From assembly GCA_041655275.1 (NCBI GenBank), contig JBBAFU010000026.1, forward strand, positions 1-10,426: 10,426 nucleotides of DNA, in the 5' to 3' direction. The notes under the pieces are model-generated. The model worked only from the letters and a program-made list of their open reading frames with translations. It ran no database searches and was not told the origin of the DNA. The position numbers were made by a program, and so were the translations under genes. Positions 1-6,704 of the stretch are shown here, in pieces. The DNA is from JAJYRX01 sp041655275 (GTDB lineage: Bacteria; Pseudomonadota; Gammaproteobacteria; Burkholderiales; Burkholderiaceae_B). Numbering within the stretch: the first letter of the stretch is position 1; each line of letters starts with the position of its first letter.

Positions 1-55
1 CCTATGGATAGCCCGTGGATAACGCTTGACGCGTTACCCACCGCCTACCCACAGG
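1..55. promoter_or_regulatory. Imperfect palindrome carrying four DnaA-box-like nonamers (left copy)
   Basis: Arms 1-25 and 31-55 match as an inverted repeat at 20 of 25 positions around the 5-bp centre TTGAC. Three of the five mismatches would be G·U pairs in an RNA read leftward. Four nonamers resemble TTATCCACA: 3-11 (as CTATCCATA, 7/9) and 14-22 (as TTATCCACG, 8/9) on the minus strand, and 34-42 (TTACCCACC, 7/9) and 45-53 (CTACCCACA, 7/9) on the plus strand. The first pair points left and the second right. Real DnaA binding is an inference. The pattern could equally be the internal repeats of a transposon end. Confidence 0.5.
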
Positions 56-126
56 GCGGCGGCTGTACACATCAACACAGGCTGCTAGCCAACAAGTTCA
101 GACTCATCTACGGATTGGAATCGACT
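1..126 (+). repeat. Left copy of a perfect 126-bp terminal inverted repeat
   Basis: Bases 1-126 are the exact reverse complement of 10300-10425 (position k pairs with 10426-k). Identity stops sharply at 127, where g would face g at 10299. The inner edge lies only 4 bp from the stop codon of the atoE-like gene. The outer half (1-55) is an imperfect palindrome with four DnaA-box-like nonamers. No transposase reading frame is visible inside it. It may be the edge of a larger dispersed repeat or insertion sequence that continues outside the window. A length so close to 127 also fits a contig cut at a repeat by a short-read assembler, so the visible extent may be a computational limit rather than the element's true size. 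Confidence 0.95.
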
Positions 127-130
127 GTTG

Positions 131-1444
131 TCAGAACCAGGTCAGGCCGATGGAGATGATGACACCCGAAACGATGAGCTGGATCAGGCAATAACCCATG
201 ATGTCCTTGGCCTTCAGGCCGGCAATGGCCAGCACGGGCAGCGCCCAGAACGGCTGCAGCATATTCGTCCAGGCGTCACCCCAGGCCACCGCCATGGCGG
301 CACGCGCCATGTCCGCATCCAGTGCCTGTACGGCTTCTATGACCACCGGACTCTGCACAGCCCATTGTCCGCCGCCCGAAGGTACGAACATGTTGACGAT
401 GCCCGCGCTGATGAAGGTCCAGAACGGCAGTGTCTTGGCGGTCGCGAACGACACCATCCATTCGGACAGCGTGGCTGCCAGGCCCGACTGGATCATGATG
501 GCCATGATGCCGGCGTAGAAGGGGAACTGGATGACGATGCCGCCCCCGCCCTTGATCGCCTCGGCGAGGCTGATGAGCATGCGCCGCGGACTGCCGTGCA
601 GCACGATGGCCAGCATCAGGAACATGAAGTTGATTACGTTCAGGTTGAGCCCGCCCTGCTTGATGATGTAATAGTCAAACAGATAGGCAATGCCTGAAAA
701 GCCCACAATCCATGCCAGCACCCGGCTGTTTTCCAGCTTGTCGGCAGGGCGGTGGTCGGTCAGCGTGGGGTCATCGTCGGGTTCTTCCAGCAGCTTGGGA
801 TCGACATAGACGCTTTCCGACTCGGGCGGCAGCATCATGCGGTTCACCAGCGGCACAACCACAAAGAGTATGAGCACCAGGGCCAGGTTGAAGAAGGCAA
901 AGATGGTGTCGCCCGTACCGATGACGCCCATCTTCTCTTCGGCAAAGTGTCCCTTGGTGGCAATCGTCAGCGGCACCGAGCCCGCCAGACCGCCGTGCCA
1001 GATCAGGAAGCCCGAATAGGCACTGGCGACCAGCAGCTTGTAGTCGACGCGTACCTGACGTGCAATTTCCTTGGCGAAAAGCGCACCGACAACCAGACCG
1101 AAACCCCAGTTGATCCAGCTGGCGGCCAGTGAAACGACCGTGACCAGGATGATGGCGCCGCCTGCCGATTTTGCGGTTGAAGCCAGGCGGGTGAGCAGCC
1201 CGCGGACCAGCGGCGTGCTTGCCAGCATGTGTCCGGTCAGCAGTACCAGCAACATCTGCATGGCAAAGACCAGCAGCCCCCAGAAGCCATCGCCCCACAT
1301 GCGCATCAGCGCAAGGGGCGTGGTTTGCTGCACCACCATGGCCGCAATGGCGGCAATGATGGTGAGCAACAGCACAAAGATATATGGGTCGGGCAGATAG
1401 CGCTCGACAAGCCGCACGGATGCGCGGGTCAGCAGTCGAAACAT
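131..1444 (-). CDS. atoE: Short-chain fatty acid transporter, AtoE family
   Basis: A 437-aa inner-membrane protein of the AtoE family, which takes up short-chain fatty acids such as butyrate or acetoacetate for CoA activation. It is hydrophobic throughout, with roughly ten or more membrane segments, for example around residues 22-38, 54-72, 97-120, 180-200, 243-260, 270-283, 302-320, 340-355 and 418-436. A charged cytoplasmic loop spans about 203-240. The glycine-rich signature PSGGGQWAVQ is at 355-364. Length matches the family (about 440 aa), so both ends look intact. The ATG follows AAGGGGAT at a short spacing. The gene lies 64 bp downstream of the P450 gene on the same strand and may be co-transcribed; a weak leftward -10 (TATACT, 1486-1481) sits in the gap. 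No CoA-transferase or thiolase gene is present to confirm the substrate. The stop lies 4 bp from the left terminal repeat. Confidence 0.9.
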   Translation of the reverse strand: MFRLLTRASVRLVERYLPDPYIFVLLLTIIAAIAAMVVQQTTPLALMRMWGDGFWGLLVFAMQMLLVLLTGHMLASTPLVRGLLTRLASTAKSAGGAIILVTVVSLAASWINWGFGLVVGALFAKEIARQVRVDYKLLVASAYSGFLIWHGGLAGSVPLTIATKGHFAEEKMGVIGTGDTIFAFFNLALVLILFVVVPLVNRMMLPPESESVYVDPKLLEEPDDDPTLTDHRPADKLENSRVLAWIVGFSGIAYLFDYYIIKQGGLNLNVINFMFLMLAIVLHGSPRRMLISLAEAIKGGGGIVIQFPFYAGIMAIMIQSGLAATLSEWMVSFATAKTLPFWTFISAGIVNMFVPSGGGQWAVQSPVVIEAVQALDADMARAAMAVAWGDAWTNMLQPFWALPVLAIAGLKAKDIMGYCLIQLIVSGVIISIGLTWF

Positions 1445-1508
1445 GGGATCCCCCTTTTTTTCAGTGGTTGGTGTGATCCCAGTATATCCACGAAAAAGAG
1501 GAATCGTG

Positions 1509-2669
1509 TTATTTCTTCACGAGTTGTAGTGGCAAAGTCGAAAAGCCGCTGCCCGGATAGCTGGCAAACGTGGGCTTTTCATCCGGTGCCGGGCGGATAT
1601 TCTGCGTGCCTTCCAGCAGCACCGTCATCACCACGCGCAACTGCTCGCGTGACAGATAGGCGCCGGGGCAGTAATGAATGCCCGCCCCGTAGAGCAGATT
1701 GAGCGCGGGATCGCGATCCAGGCGAAACTCGTCAGGGTCGCCGAATACGGCTTCGTCGCGGTTGGCCGAGGCCCACAGCAGCGCCAGGCGCTCATTGGCG
1801 GCGATGGGCACGCCGCTGACCTCGGTGGCTTTCGTCGCCACACGCCGGTTCATGATGAGCGGCGGGTGAATGCGCAGGATCTCGTCGATGGCCGGTGGCA
1901 GCAGCGCGGGCTGCTCGCGCAACTGGCGCTGCAGATCCGGATGCCCGGCCAGATATTCCACGAGTATGCCCACGCAGGCCGCGATGGTGGCCAGCTCGCC
2001 CACTGTCCAGTTGCGCAGGATGCTGACGATTTCAGTGTCGGTCAGCGGCCGGTCAAAGATGCGCTCGTGCAGCAGACGCGTGGTGGCGTCATTGGGTGCC
2101 TGTTCGCCCGCCTGCCGGCGCTCCTCGAGCAGGGCGGTGATATAGCCGTCGAACTCGAGCGCCACCGCACTCAGGGCCTTTTCATCGCGCTTGAGCGTGG
2201 CGCGGTAATTCTTGCGCGTCCAGGCCATGAGCGGCTCGTGCAGGTGCTCGGGCCAGCCCAGGTAGGCGCAGGTGACCTCCATGGCGAAATAGCGCGAGAA
2301 CGTCGCCATGAAATCGATGGTTTCGCCTTCGGGCAGGGTGTCCAGCAGCTGCTGCGACAGGCGCCGGCAGGCCGGCAGGAAGGCGTCCACTTCCGCGTCG
2401 CTGAAGTAGCGGTCTATCAGCGCGCGAAATTCCGTGTGCTCGGGCGGATCCATCCCGTTGGGCACGGCCGGAAAGCGCGAGACGGCGCTGCTGAAAGTGT
2501 CATGATCAAGTGCCAGGCGCAGGACGTCGGCATGGCGAAATACCGAGGCGTAGCCGTGGCGGCTGCGTGCCACCGGGCAGCGCCGGCGCATCTCATCATA
2601 GGCGTTGATCTGGTCGGCCTGTACGGTTTCGGAGCGGGGATCCCAATCAAACTCGCCCTGTTCGCTCAT
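1509..2669 (-). CDS. Cytochrome P450, soluble bacterial type, with atypical I-helix
   Basis: A 386-aa soluble P450, a haem-thiolate monooxygenase that normally takes electrons from a ferredoxin/reductase pair. No such partner is encoded here. Visible landmarks: C-helix HTEFR at 78-82 (HxxxR contacting a haem propionate), K-helix EILR at 263-266 (ExxR), and the haem loop YGAGIHYCPG with axial Cys334. The I-helix, about 220-240, reads VGELATIAACVG where most P450s carry the (A/G)Gx(D/E)T acid-alcohol pair used for O2 activation. By my alignment the acid becomes Leu and the first Thr becomes Ala. I chose ATG 2669 because GGAG lies 7 nt upstream; a GTG at 2705 would add 12 residues with no family support. 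Substrate unknown. It is transcribed divergently from the ene-reductase gene, and the atoE-like gene follows it. Confidence 0.93.
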   Translation of the reverse strand: MSEQGEFDWDPRSETVQADQINAYDEMRRRCPVARSRHGYASVFRHADVLRLALDHDTFSSAVSRFPAVPNGMDPPEHTEFRALIDRYFSDAEVDAFLPACRRLSQQLLDTLPEGETIDFMATFSRYFAMEVTCAYLGWPEHLHEPLMAWTRKNYRATLKRDEKALSAVALEFDGYITALLEERRQAGEQAPNDATTRLLHERIFDRPLTDTEIVSILRNWTVGELATIAACVGILVEYLAGHPDLQRQLREQPALLPPAIDEILRIHPPLIMNRRVATKATEVSGVPIAANERLALLWASANRDEAVFGDPDEFRLDRDPALNLLYGAGIHYCPGAYLSREQLRVVMTVLLEGTQNIRPAPDEKPTFASYPGSGFSTLPLQLVKK

Positions 2670-2734
2670 GACAACTCCTGCAAAAAACCATGACACAGCC
2701 TGCACGCGACAGGCCAGCCATCCATGTTACGTAG

Positions 2735-2753
2735 ATTCCACGAACAATGGAAT
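2735..2753. promoter_or_regulatory. Candidate operator palindrome in the P450 / ene-reductase divergent region
   Basis: ATTCCA (2735-2740) and TGGAAT (2748-2753) form a perfect hexamer inverted repeat with a 7-bp spacer, 66 bp from the P450 start and 80 bp from the ene-reductase start. A 19-bp dyad in a 163-bp divergent intergenic region is a typical binding site for a dimeric regulator (TetR, MarR or LysR type). No regulator gene is in the window. An AT-rich -10-like stretch for the rightward gene (TACTATTAT, 2792-2800) lies downstream, but I see no good -35, which would fit activator dependence. Confidence 0.45.
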
Positions 2754-2832
2754 GACCTGAATCAAACCCCTGTGCGCCGCAAAAGCTTTGCTACTATTAT
2801 TCTGCATTCCTCACCCTTCAGGCGGTCGATTC

Positions 2833-3951
2833 ATGCCAAATCTGTTTGATCCCATCTCCCTGGGCAAGCTTGCGCTTCCCAACCGTATCATGATCTCACC
2901 CATGTGCCAGTACTCGGCCAGTGACGGCAATGCCGGTGCCTGGCATTATGCGCATCTGGGTGGTCTGGCGCTCAGTGGTGCCGGCCTGCTGTGTCTGGAA
3001 GCCACGGCCGTTTCTCCCGAAGGGCGCATCACACCGGGCTGCCTGGGCCTGTGGAGTGATGAAAACGAAGCCGCCATGCGGCCGGTGCTCGACACTTTGC
3101 GCAAGGTCTCGCCCATTGCGCTGGCCATACAGCTGGCGCATGCCGGGCGCAAGGCCGCCAGCGCGTCGCCCTGGGAGGGGGGCGGCCTGCTTGCCCCGCA
3201 GGAAGGCGGATGGCAAACCATCGCGCCCAGTGCCCTGGCCCATGGTGCGCGGGAAGCAGCACCGCAGGCAATGAGCCTGGACGACATCGCCCGCGTACGC
3301 GAGGACTTTGCCGCAGCTGCCCGGCGTGCGGTGCGCCTGGGCTTTCAGGCCATCGAAGTGCACGGTGCCCACGGCTATCTGCTGCACCAGTTCATGTCGC
3401 CCATTGCCAATGCGCGTAACGATGCCTACGGCGGTTCGCTCGAAAATCGCATACGCCTTGCACTCGAGGTCTTCGATGCCGTGCGCAACGCCGTGCCCGC
3501 TGACATTCCCGTTGGCATGCGCGTTTCGGCCACCGACTGGTATGACGATGGCCCGTGCTGGGATCTGGAGCAGACCATCGTCCTGGCGCATGCACTCAAG
3601 GCCGCTGGTGCCGACTGGATAGACGTGTCGAGCGGGGGGGTTACGCCCCTGCAGAAGATCAGCGTCGGGCCCGGCTACCAGGTGCCTTTTGCCCAGGCGG
3701 TGCGCGCGGCCACCGGCCTTACCACGATGGCTGTGGGGCTGATCACGGAAGCACGCCAGGCGCAGGCTATTATCGAAGAAGGCCAGGCAGACATGGTGGC
3801 CCTGGGGCGCGCCATGTTGTACAACCCGCGCTGGCCCTGGCACGCCGCCGCCGAGCTGGGCGCCCGCGTCGACGGGGCAAGGCAGTACTGGCGCGGCCTG
3901 CCGTCGGGTACACCGCGCATCTTCGGCGATACGATCTATGGTCAGCGCTGA
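2833..3951 (+). CDS. NADH:flavin oxidoreductase / old yellow enzyme, YqjM-XenA (NamA) type
   Basis: A 372-aa FMN-dependent TIM-barrel ene-reductase, expected to reduce activated C=C bonds (enones, enals, nitro compounds) with NAD(P)H in the cytoplasm. The N-terminus has the family start LFDPISLGKLALPNRI. Cys25 and Tyr27 in PMCQYSA match the thermophilic-like OYE subclass, where Cys tunes the flavin and Tyr contacts substrate (Cys25/Tyr27 in XenA). The pair His177/His180 in VHGAHGYLLHQF is the expected substrate-activating site. The segments LAHAGRK (101-107), NDAYGGSLENR (196-206) and the phosphate-binding VALGRAMLYNP (322-332) are typical. I chose ATG 2833 over 2788 because homology begins there and AGGCGG lies upstream; the earlier start adds 15 unrelated residues. 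The dehydrogenase gene follows after 29 bp, so the two are probably an operon. Physiological substrate unknown. Confidence 0.93.
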   Translation: MPNLFDPISLGKLALPNRIMISPMCQYSASDGNAGAWHYAHLGGLALSGAGLLCLEATAVSPEGRITPGCLGLWSDENEAAMRPVLDTLRKVSPIALAIQLAHAGRKAASASPWEGGGLLAPQEGGWQTIAPSALAHGAREAAPQAMSLDDIARVREDFAAAARRAVRLGFQAIEVHGAHGYLLHQFMSPIANARNDAYGGSLENRIRLALEVFDAVRNAVPADIPVGMRVSATDWYDDGPCWDLEQTIVLAHALKAAGADWIDVSSGGVTPLQKISVGPGYQVPFAQAVRAATGLTTMAVGLITEARQAQAIIEEGQADMVALGRAMLYNPRWPWHAAAELGARVDGARQYWRGLPSGTPRIFGDTIYGQR

Positions 3952-3980
3952 ACATCAGCACATCAGCAAGGGGGGGCGCC

Positions 3981-5120
3981 ATGGTTCATGACATTCTCAT
4001 CATTGGCGCCGGCATCGCGGGCGCATCCCTGGCCTGGCGGCTGTCCGCCGGCAAGAAAGTCATGGTGCTCGAGCGCGAGGCCCAGCCCGGCTACCATTCC
4101 ACCGGTCGTTCAGCGGCGCTGTTTCTGGAGATGTACGGTACGCCCACCGGTCGCGCGCTCACTATCGCCGGCTGGGATTTCTACCAGAACCCGCCCGCCG
4201 GCTTCTGCGACGGGCCCATTCTGACGCCGCGCGGCATGCTGTTCGTCGGTGGCCCCGACGACCTGTCCGCCATGGAACGCGACTTCCAGGCGTTTCGTGC
4301 CCAGGATATCGATGTGCGATGGCTGGACGGACAGCAGGCGCAGGCGCTCGTACCCTGTCTGCGGGGCGATCTGATCGCGGCCGCAATCCATGATCCGAAC
4401 GCCTGTGATATCGATGTGCACGGCCTGCATCAGGCCTATCTGCGCGGCATGCGCCGGCAGGGGGCAGCGCTGCGGCTGAATGCGGACGTCGTTTCGGCCC
4501 GGCGTGATGAAGACGGTCTGTGGACGGTGCAGCTTGAAGGCGAAGAAGCGGTGTTGCGCGCCCGCACGCTCGTGAATGCCGCCGGCGCCTGGGCCGACGA
4601 CGTGGCGCAGCGCTGCGGCGTGGCCGCGCTGGGCATACAGCCTTTCCGTCGCTCGGCCTTCCTGTTTTCGCCGCCCGAAGGGGTGGATCACACCGGCTGG
4701 CCGGCCGTGCTCGCCTTCGACAACAGCTATTACTTCAAGCCCGATGCCGGCATGATGCTGGGCTCTCCGTCCAACACCGATCCCGTCGAGCCCCATGATG
4801 TCGTGGCCGAGGAGCTCGACATCGCCATCGGCATCCATAATATCGAAGCCATGACGACGCTGAAGATACGCCGGCCCAGCCACGTCTGGGCCGGACTGCG
4901 CAACTTCGCGCCGGACAAGGAAATGGTCATCGGCTGGGACGCCGACGTACCCGGTTTTTTCTGGCTTGCCGGCCAGGGCGGCTATGGCATACAGACCTCG
5001 GCCGGTGTCTCGCTGTTCGCGGCCAGCCTTGTCGAAGGCAGGGCCCTGCCCGACAGCCTGGTCAGGCTGGGCGTGGACCCCGCCGTCATGGACCCTGCGC
5101 GATTTCAGATCAAACCCTAG
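3981..5120 (+). CDS. FAD-dependent D-amino-acid dehydrogenase, DauA-like (DAO family)
   Basis: A 379-aa flavoprotein of the glycine/D-amino-acid oxidase (DAO) superfamily that closely resembles Pseudomonas D-arginine dehydrogenase DauA along its whole length. Such enzymes oxidise amino acids to imino acids. The Rossmann motif GAGIAG is at 9-14, with Glu31 at the end of the second strand. The DauA-type segment PGYHSTGRSAA is at 36-46, the carboxylate-binding arginines correspond to Arg224 and Arg307, the active-site tyrosines to Tyr52 and Tyr251, and the FAD/substrate loop GQGGYGIQT is at 331-339. Two DauA residues tied to arginine recognition and catalysis are missing: His48 is Leu47 and Glu87 is Met86. 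D-arginine is therefore an unlikely substrate, and a neutral or bulkier amino acid or amine is more plausible. ATG 3981 follows AAGGGGGG; the long upstream extension of the frame is a shadow of the ene-reductase gene. Confidence 0.9.
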   Translation: MVHDILIIGAGIAGASLAWRLSAGKKVMVLEREAQPGYHSTGRSAALFLEMYGTPTGRALTIAGWDFYQNPPAGFCDGPILTPRGMLFVGGPDDLSAMERDFQAFRAQDIDVRWLDGQQAQALVPCLRGDLIAAAIHDPNACDIDVHGLHQAYLRGMRRQGAALRLNADVVSARRDEDGLWTVQLEGEEAVLRARTLVNAAGAWADDVAQRCGVAALGIQPFRRSAFLFSPPEGVDHTGWPAVLAFDNSYYFKPDAGMMLGSPSNTDPVEPHDVVAEELDIAIGIHNIEAMTTLKIRRPSHVWAGLRNFAPDKEMVIGWDADVPGFFWLAGQGGYGIQTSAGVSLFAASLVEGRALPDSLVRLGVDPAVMDPARFQIKP

Positions 5121-5995
5121 ATCAGGCCCTGATCCTTCAGAAAGCCGCGTGCGGCGTCACGGATGCTGATCTTGTCCACATCGACGCTGGCATTGAGCGC
5201 GGCCATGGTCTGGTCATCGAGCTTTGCCGACACGGCATTCAGCAGATCAGCCAGTTCCGGCTTGCTGTCCAGCACCGCCTTGCGGATCACCGGCGTCAGT
5301 GCGTAGGCCGGGAAGAACTGCTTGTCATCCTCCAGCACAACAAAATCAAAGGCGGGAATGCGCCCGTCGGTCGAAAAGACCACCGACACATCCACCTGTC
5401 CGTCACGCAAGGCCTGATAGGTCAGCCCGGCATCCATGCGCCTTACATTGGGCCGGCCAAAGGCAAAACCGTAGGTGACTTCCAGCGGCTTGAGCCCGTC
5501 CGGACGCGCTGCGAATTCGGGGGTCGAGGCGAGGCTGAACGTACTGCCGCTGTTGACGGCGGCCGCCAGATCACTGATCGAGGCGATGCCGCGTTCCTCG
5601 GCATCCGTGCGCCGCATGCCCAGTGCATAGGTGTTGTTCGCGCTTGAGGCGTTCAGCCAGACCAGGCCTTTTTCAGCGTCCAGCTTCTTCACCGTTGCAT
5701 AGGTCTCGTCCGGGCCCATGGGCTCCGAGATCTTGTTGTAGGTGATGAGCGCCGTGCCGGTGTATTCCCAGCACACATCAATCTGGCCGTTTTCCTGCGC
5801 CTGGCGCAGCACCACGCTGCCCATACCGGCGCGCATATCCACGTCATAGCCCTTGGCCTGCAGCAGCTGCGAGGTCATTTCGGCCATGATCTGCTGCTCG
5901 GTGAAGTTCTTGCCGCCCACGACCACTGTGTCGGCATGGGCCACGGAAGTGGCCAGCGCCAGCGTGATCGCCGGCAGAAGGTGTGTGAGTTTCAT
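5117..5995 (-). CDS. Glycine betaine/choline-type ABC transporter, periplasmic binding protein (OpuAC family)
   Basis: A 292-aa secreted binding protein of the OpuAC domain family (OsmX/OsmF/OpuCC-like) that delivers quaternary-ammonium or similar compatible solutes to the two permeases encoded upstream. A Sec signal peptide covers residues 1-21, with likely cleavage at AHA|D; no lipobox cysteine is present, so the protein should be freely periplasmic. The mature start VVVGGKNFTEQ is typical of the family, followed by the interlobe segment WEYTGTAL (76-83) and a second lobe from about 125 to 225. I chose ATG 5995 because GGAGA lies 7 nt upstream and the signal peptide begins there; an upstream in-frame extension to 6133 runs into the permease gene. 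It is the last gene of the operon, 31 bp after the permease stop. Its stop overlaps that of the convergent dehydrogenase gene. Exact ligand not determinable. Confidence 0.92.
   Translation of the reverse strand: MKLTHLLPAITLALATSVAHADTVVVGGKNFTEQQIMAEMTSQLLQAKGYDVDMRAGMGSVVLRQAQENGQIDVCWEYTGTALITYNKISEPMGPDETYATVKKLDAEKGLVWLNASSANNTYALGMRRTDAEERGIASISDLAAAVNSGSTFSLASTPEFAARPDGLKPLEVTYGFAFGRPNVRRMDAGLTYQALRDGQVDVSVVFSTDGRIPAFDFVVLEDDKQFFPAYALTPVIRKAVLDSKPELADLLNAVSAKLDDQTMAALNASVDVDKISIRDAARGFLKDQGLI
5120..5134. terminator. Small symmetric hairpin at a convergent gene junction
   Basis: GATCAG (5120-5125) and CTGATC (5129-5134) form a perfect 6-bp stem with loop GCC. It lies at the junction of the dehydrogenase and binding-protein genes and within the last codons of the latter. 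Neither side has a clear T-tract, so it is at best a weak bidirectional terminator or pause site. It is the only hairpin I see at the junction, which has no intergenic space. Confidence 0.25.
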
Positions 5996-6026
5996 GGTGG
6001 TCTCCGTTGTTGATGGTGGGCCAGGC

Positions 6027-6704
6027 TCAATGCGCCTGGCGCAGGGGGTTGGCACCGCGTGGTATGAGCATGAACGCGAGGCCTGCGAGAACGGTATCGA
6101 CGGCCACGGCCAGCAGCGCCGTCGGGATGGCACCGGCCAGCATCATCGCAGGCTCATTCAGGTCGATACCGGTGAAGATCAGCTCGCCCAGCCCGCCGCC
6201 GCCAATCAGGAAGGCGAGGGGCACGGTGCCCACATTGATGGTGAGCGCCGTGCGCATGCCGGCGAAGATCACGAAAAGGGCGTTGGGCAGCTCCACGCGC
6301 ATGAGGATCTGCAGGGGTGTCATGCCCGTGCCCCGGGCCGCTTCGATCAGGAACTCAGGTACGGCCCTGAGCCCGGAATAGGTATTGCGCACGATGTAGA
6401 GCAGCGAGGCCAGCCACAGCGCAAACAGCGCCGGCGGCGTGCCTATACCCAGCAGCGTCATGGACAGCGCCAGCACCGCCAGTGTGGGGATGGTGGTGCC
6501 TATGTTGAGCATCTGCATCATGCCCTCGGCCGATGCCTGCATGAACGGCCGGCTGAGCAGTATGCCCAGGGGAATCCCGGTCAGGATCGCCAGTCCGCCC
6601 GAGATCAGCGTCAGCTCGATATGCTGCAGCCCCAGGTAGAGGATGTCTTCACCATATGTTGTCCACAATCCGCTTGCCCACAGTCCGTCGCCCAGGCTAC
6701 TCAT
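6027..6704 (-). CDS. ABC transporter permease, betaine/choline (OpuCB/OsmW) type, second permease of the operon
   Basis: A 225-aa BPD_transp_1-type inner-membrane permease with about five to six hydrophobic segments (around 22-50, 68-88, 90-106, 143-165, 186-212). The EAA loop that docks on the ATPase, EAARGTGMTPLQILMRVELP, is at 121-140. It is followed by the GGGGLGELI stretch (168-176) typical of betaine and osmoprotectant permeases. Its ATG (6704-6702) overlaps the ATPase stop (6703-6701) as ATGA, so translation is probably coupled. It differs in sequence from the first permease of the operon, which fits a heteromeric membrane core as in OpuC, OsmVWXY and YehWXYZ. Confidence 0.92.
   Translation of the reverse strand: MSSLGDGLWASGLWTTYGEDILYLGLQHIELTLISGGLAILTGIPLGILLSRPFMQASAEGMMQMLNIGTTIPTLAVLALSMTLLGIGTPPALFALWLASLLYIVRNTYSGLRAVPEFLIEAARGTGMTPLQILMRVELPNALFVIFAGMRTALTINVGTVPLAFLIGGGGLGELIFTGIDLNEPAMMLAGAIPTALLAVAVDTVLAGLAFMLIPRGANPLRQAH

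Noticed and set aside
128..697. Rightward 189-aa frame opposite the atoE-like gene
   Set aside because: Charged, histidine- and aspartate-rich composition typical of an antisense shadow; it starts with TTG and has no domain, while the opposite strand encodes a full-length transporter.
1445..1508. Terminator between the P450 and atoE-like genes
   Set aside because: Only a 5-bp CACGA/TCGTG repeat and a loose GGGATC/GATCCC pairing are visible, without a stable stem followed by a T-tract. Co-transcription is more likely.
3555..3980. Long N-terminal extension of the DauA-like dehydrogenase frame
   Set aside because: It lies in an alternate frame of the ene-reductase gene and shows no family similarity. 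The ribosome site and the Rossmann start place the true ATG at 3981.
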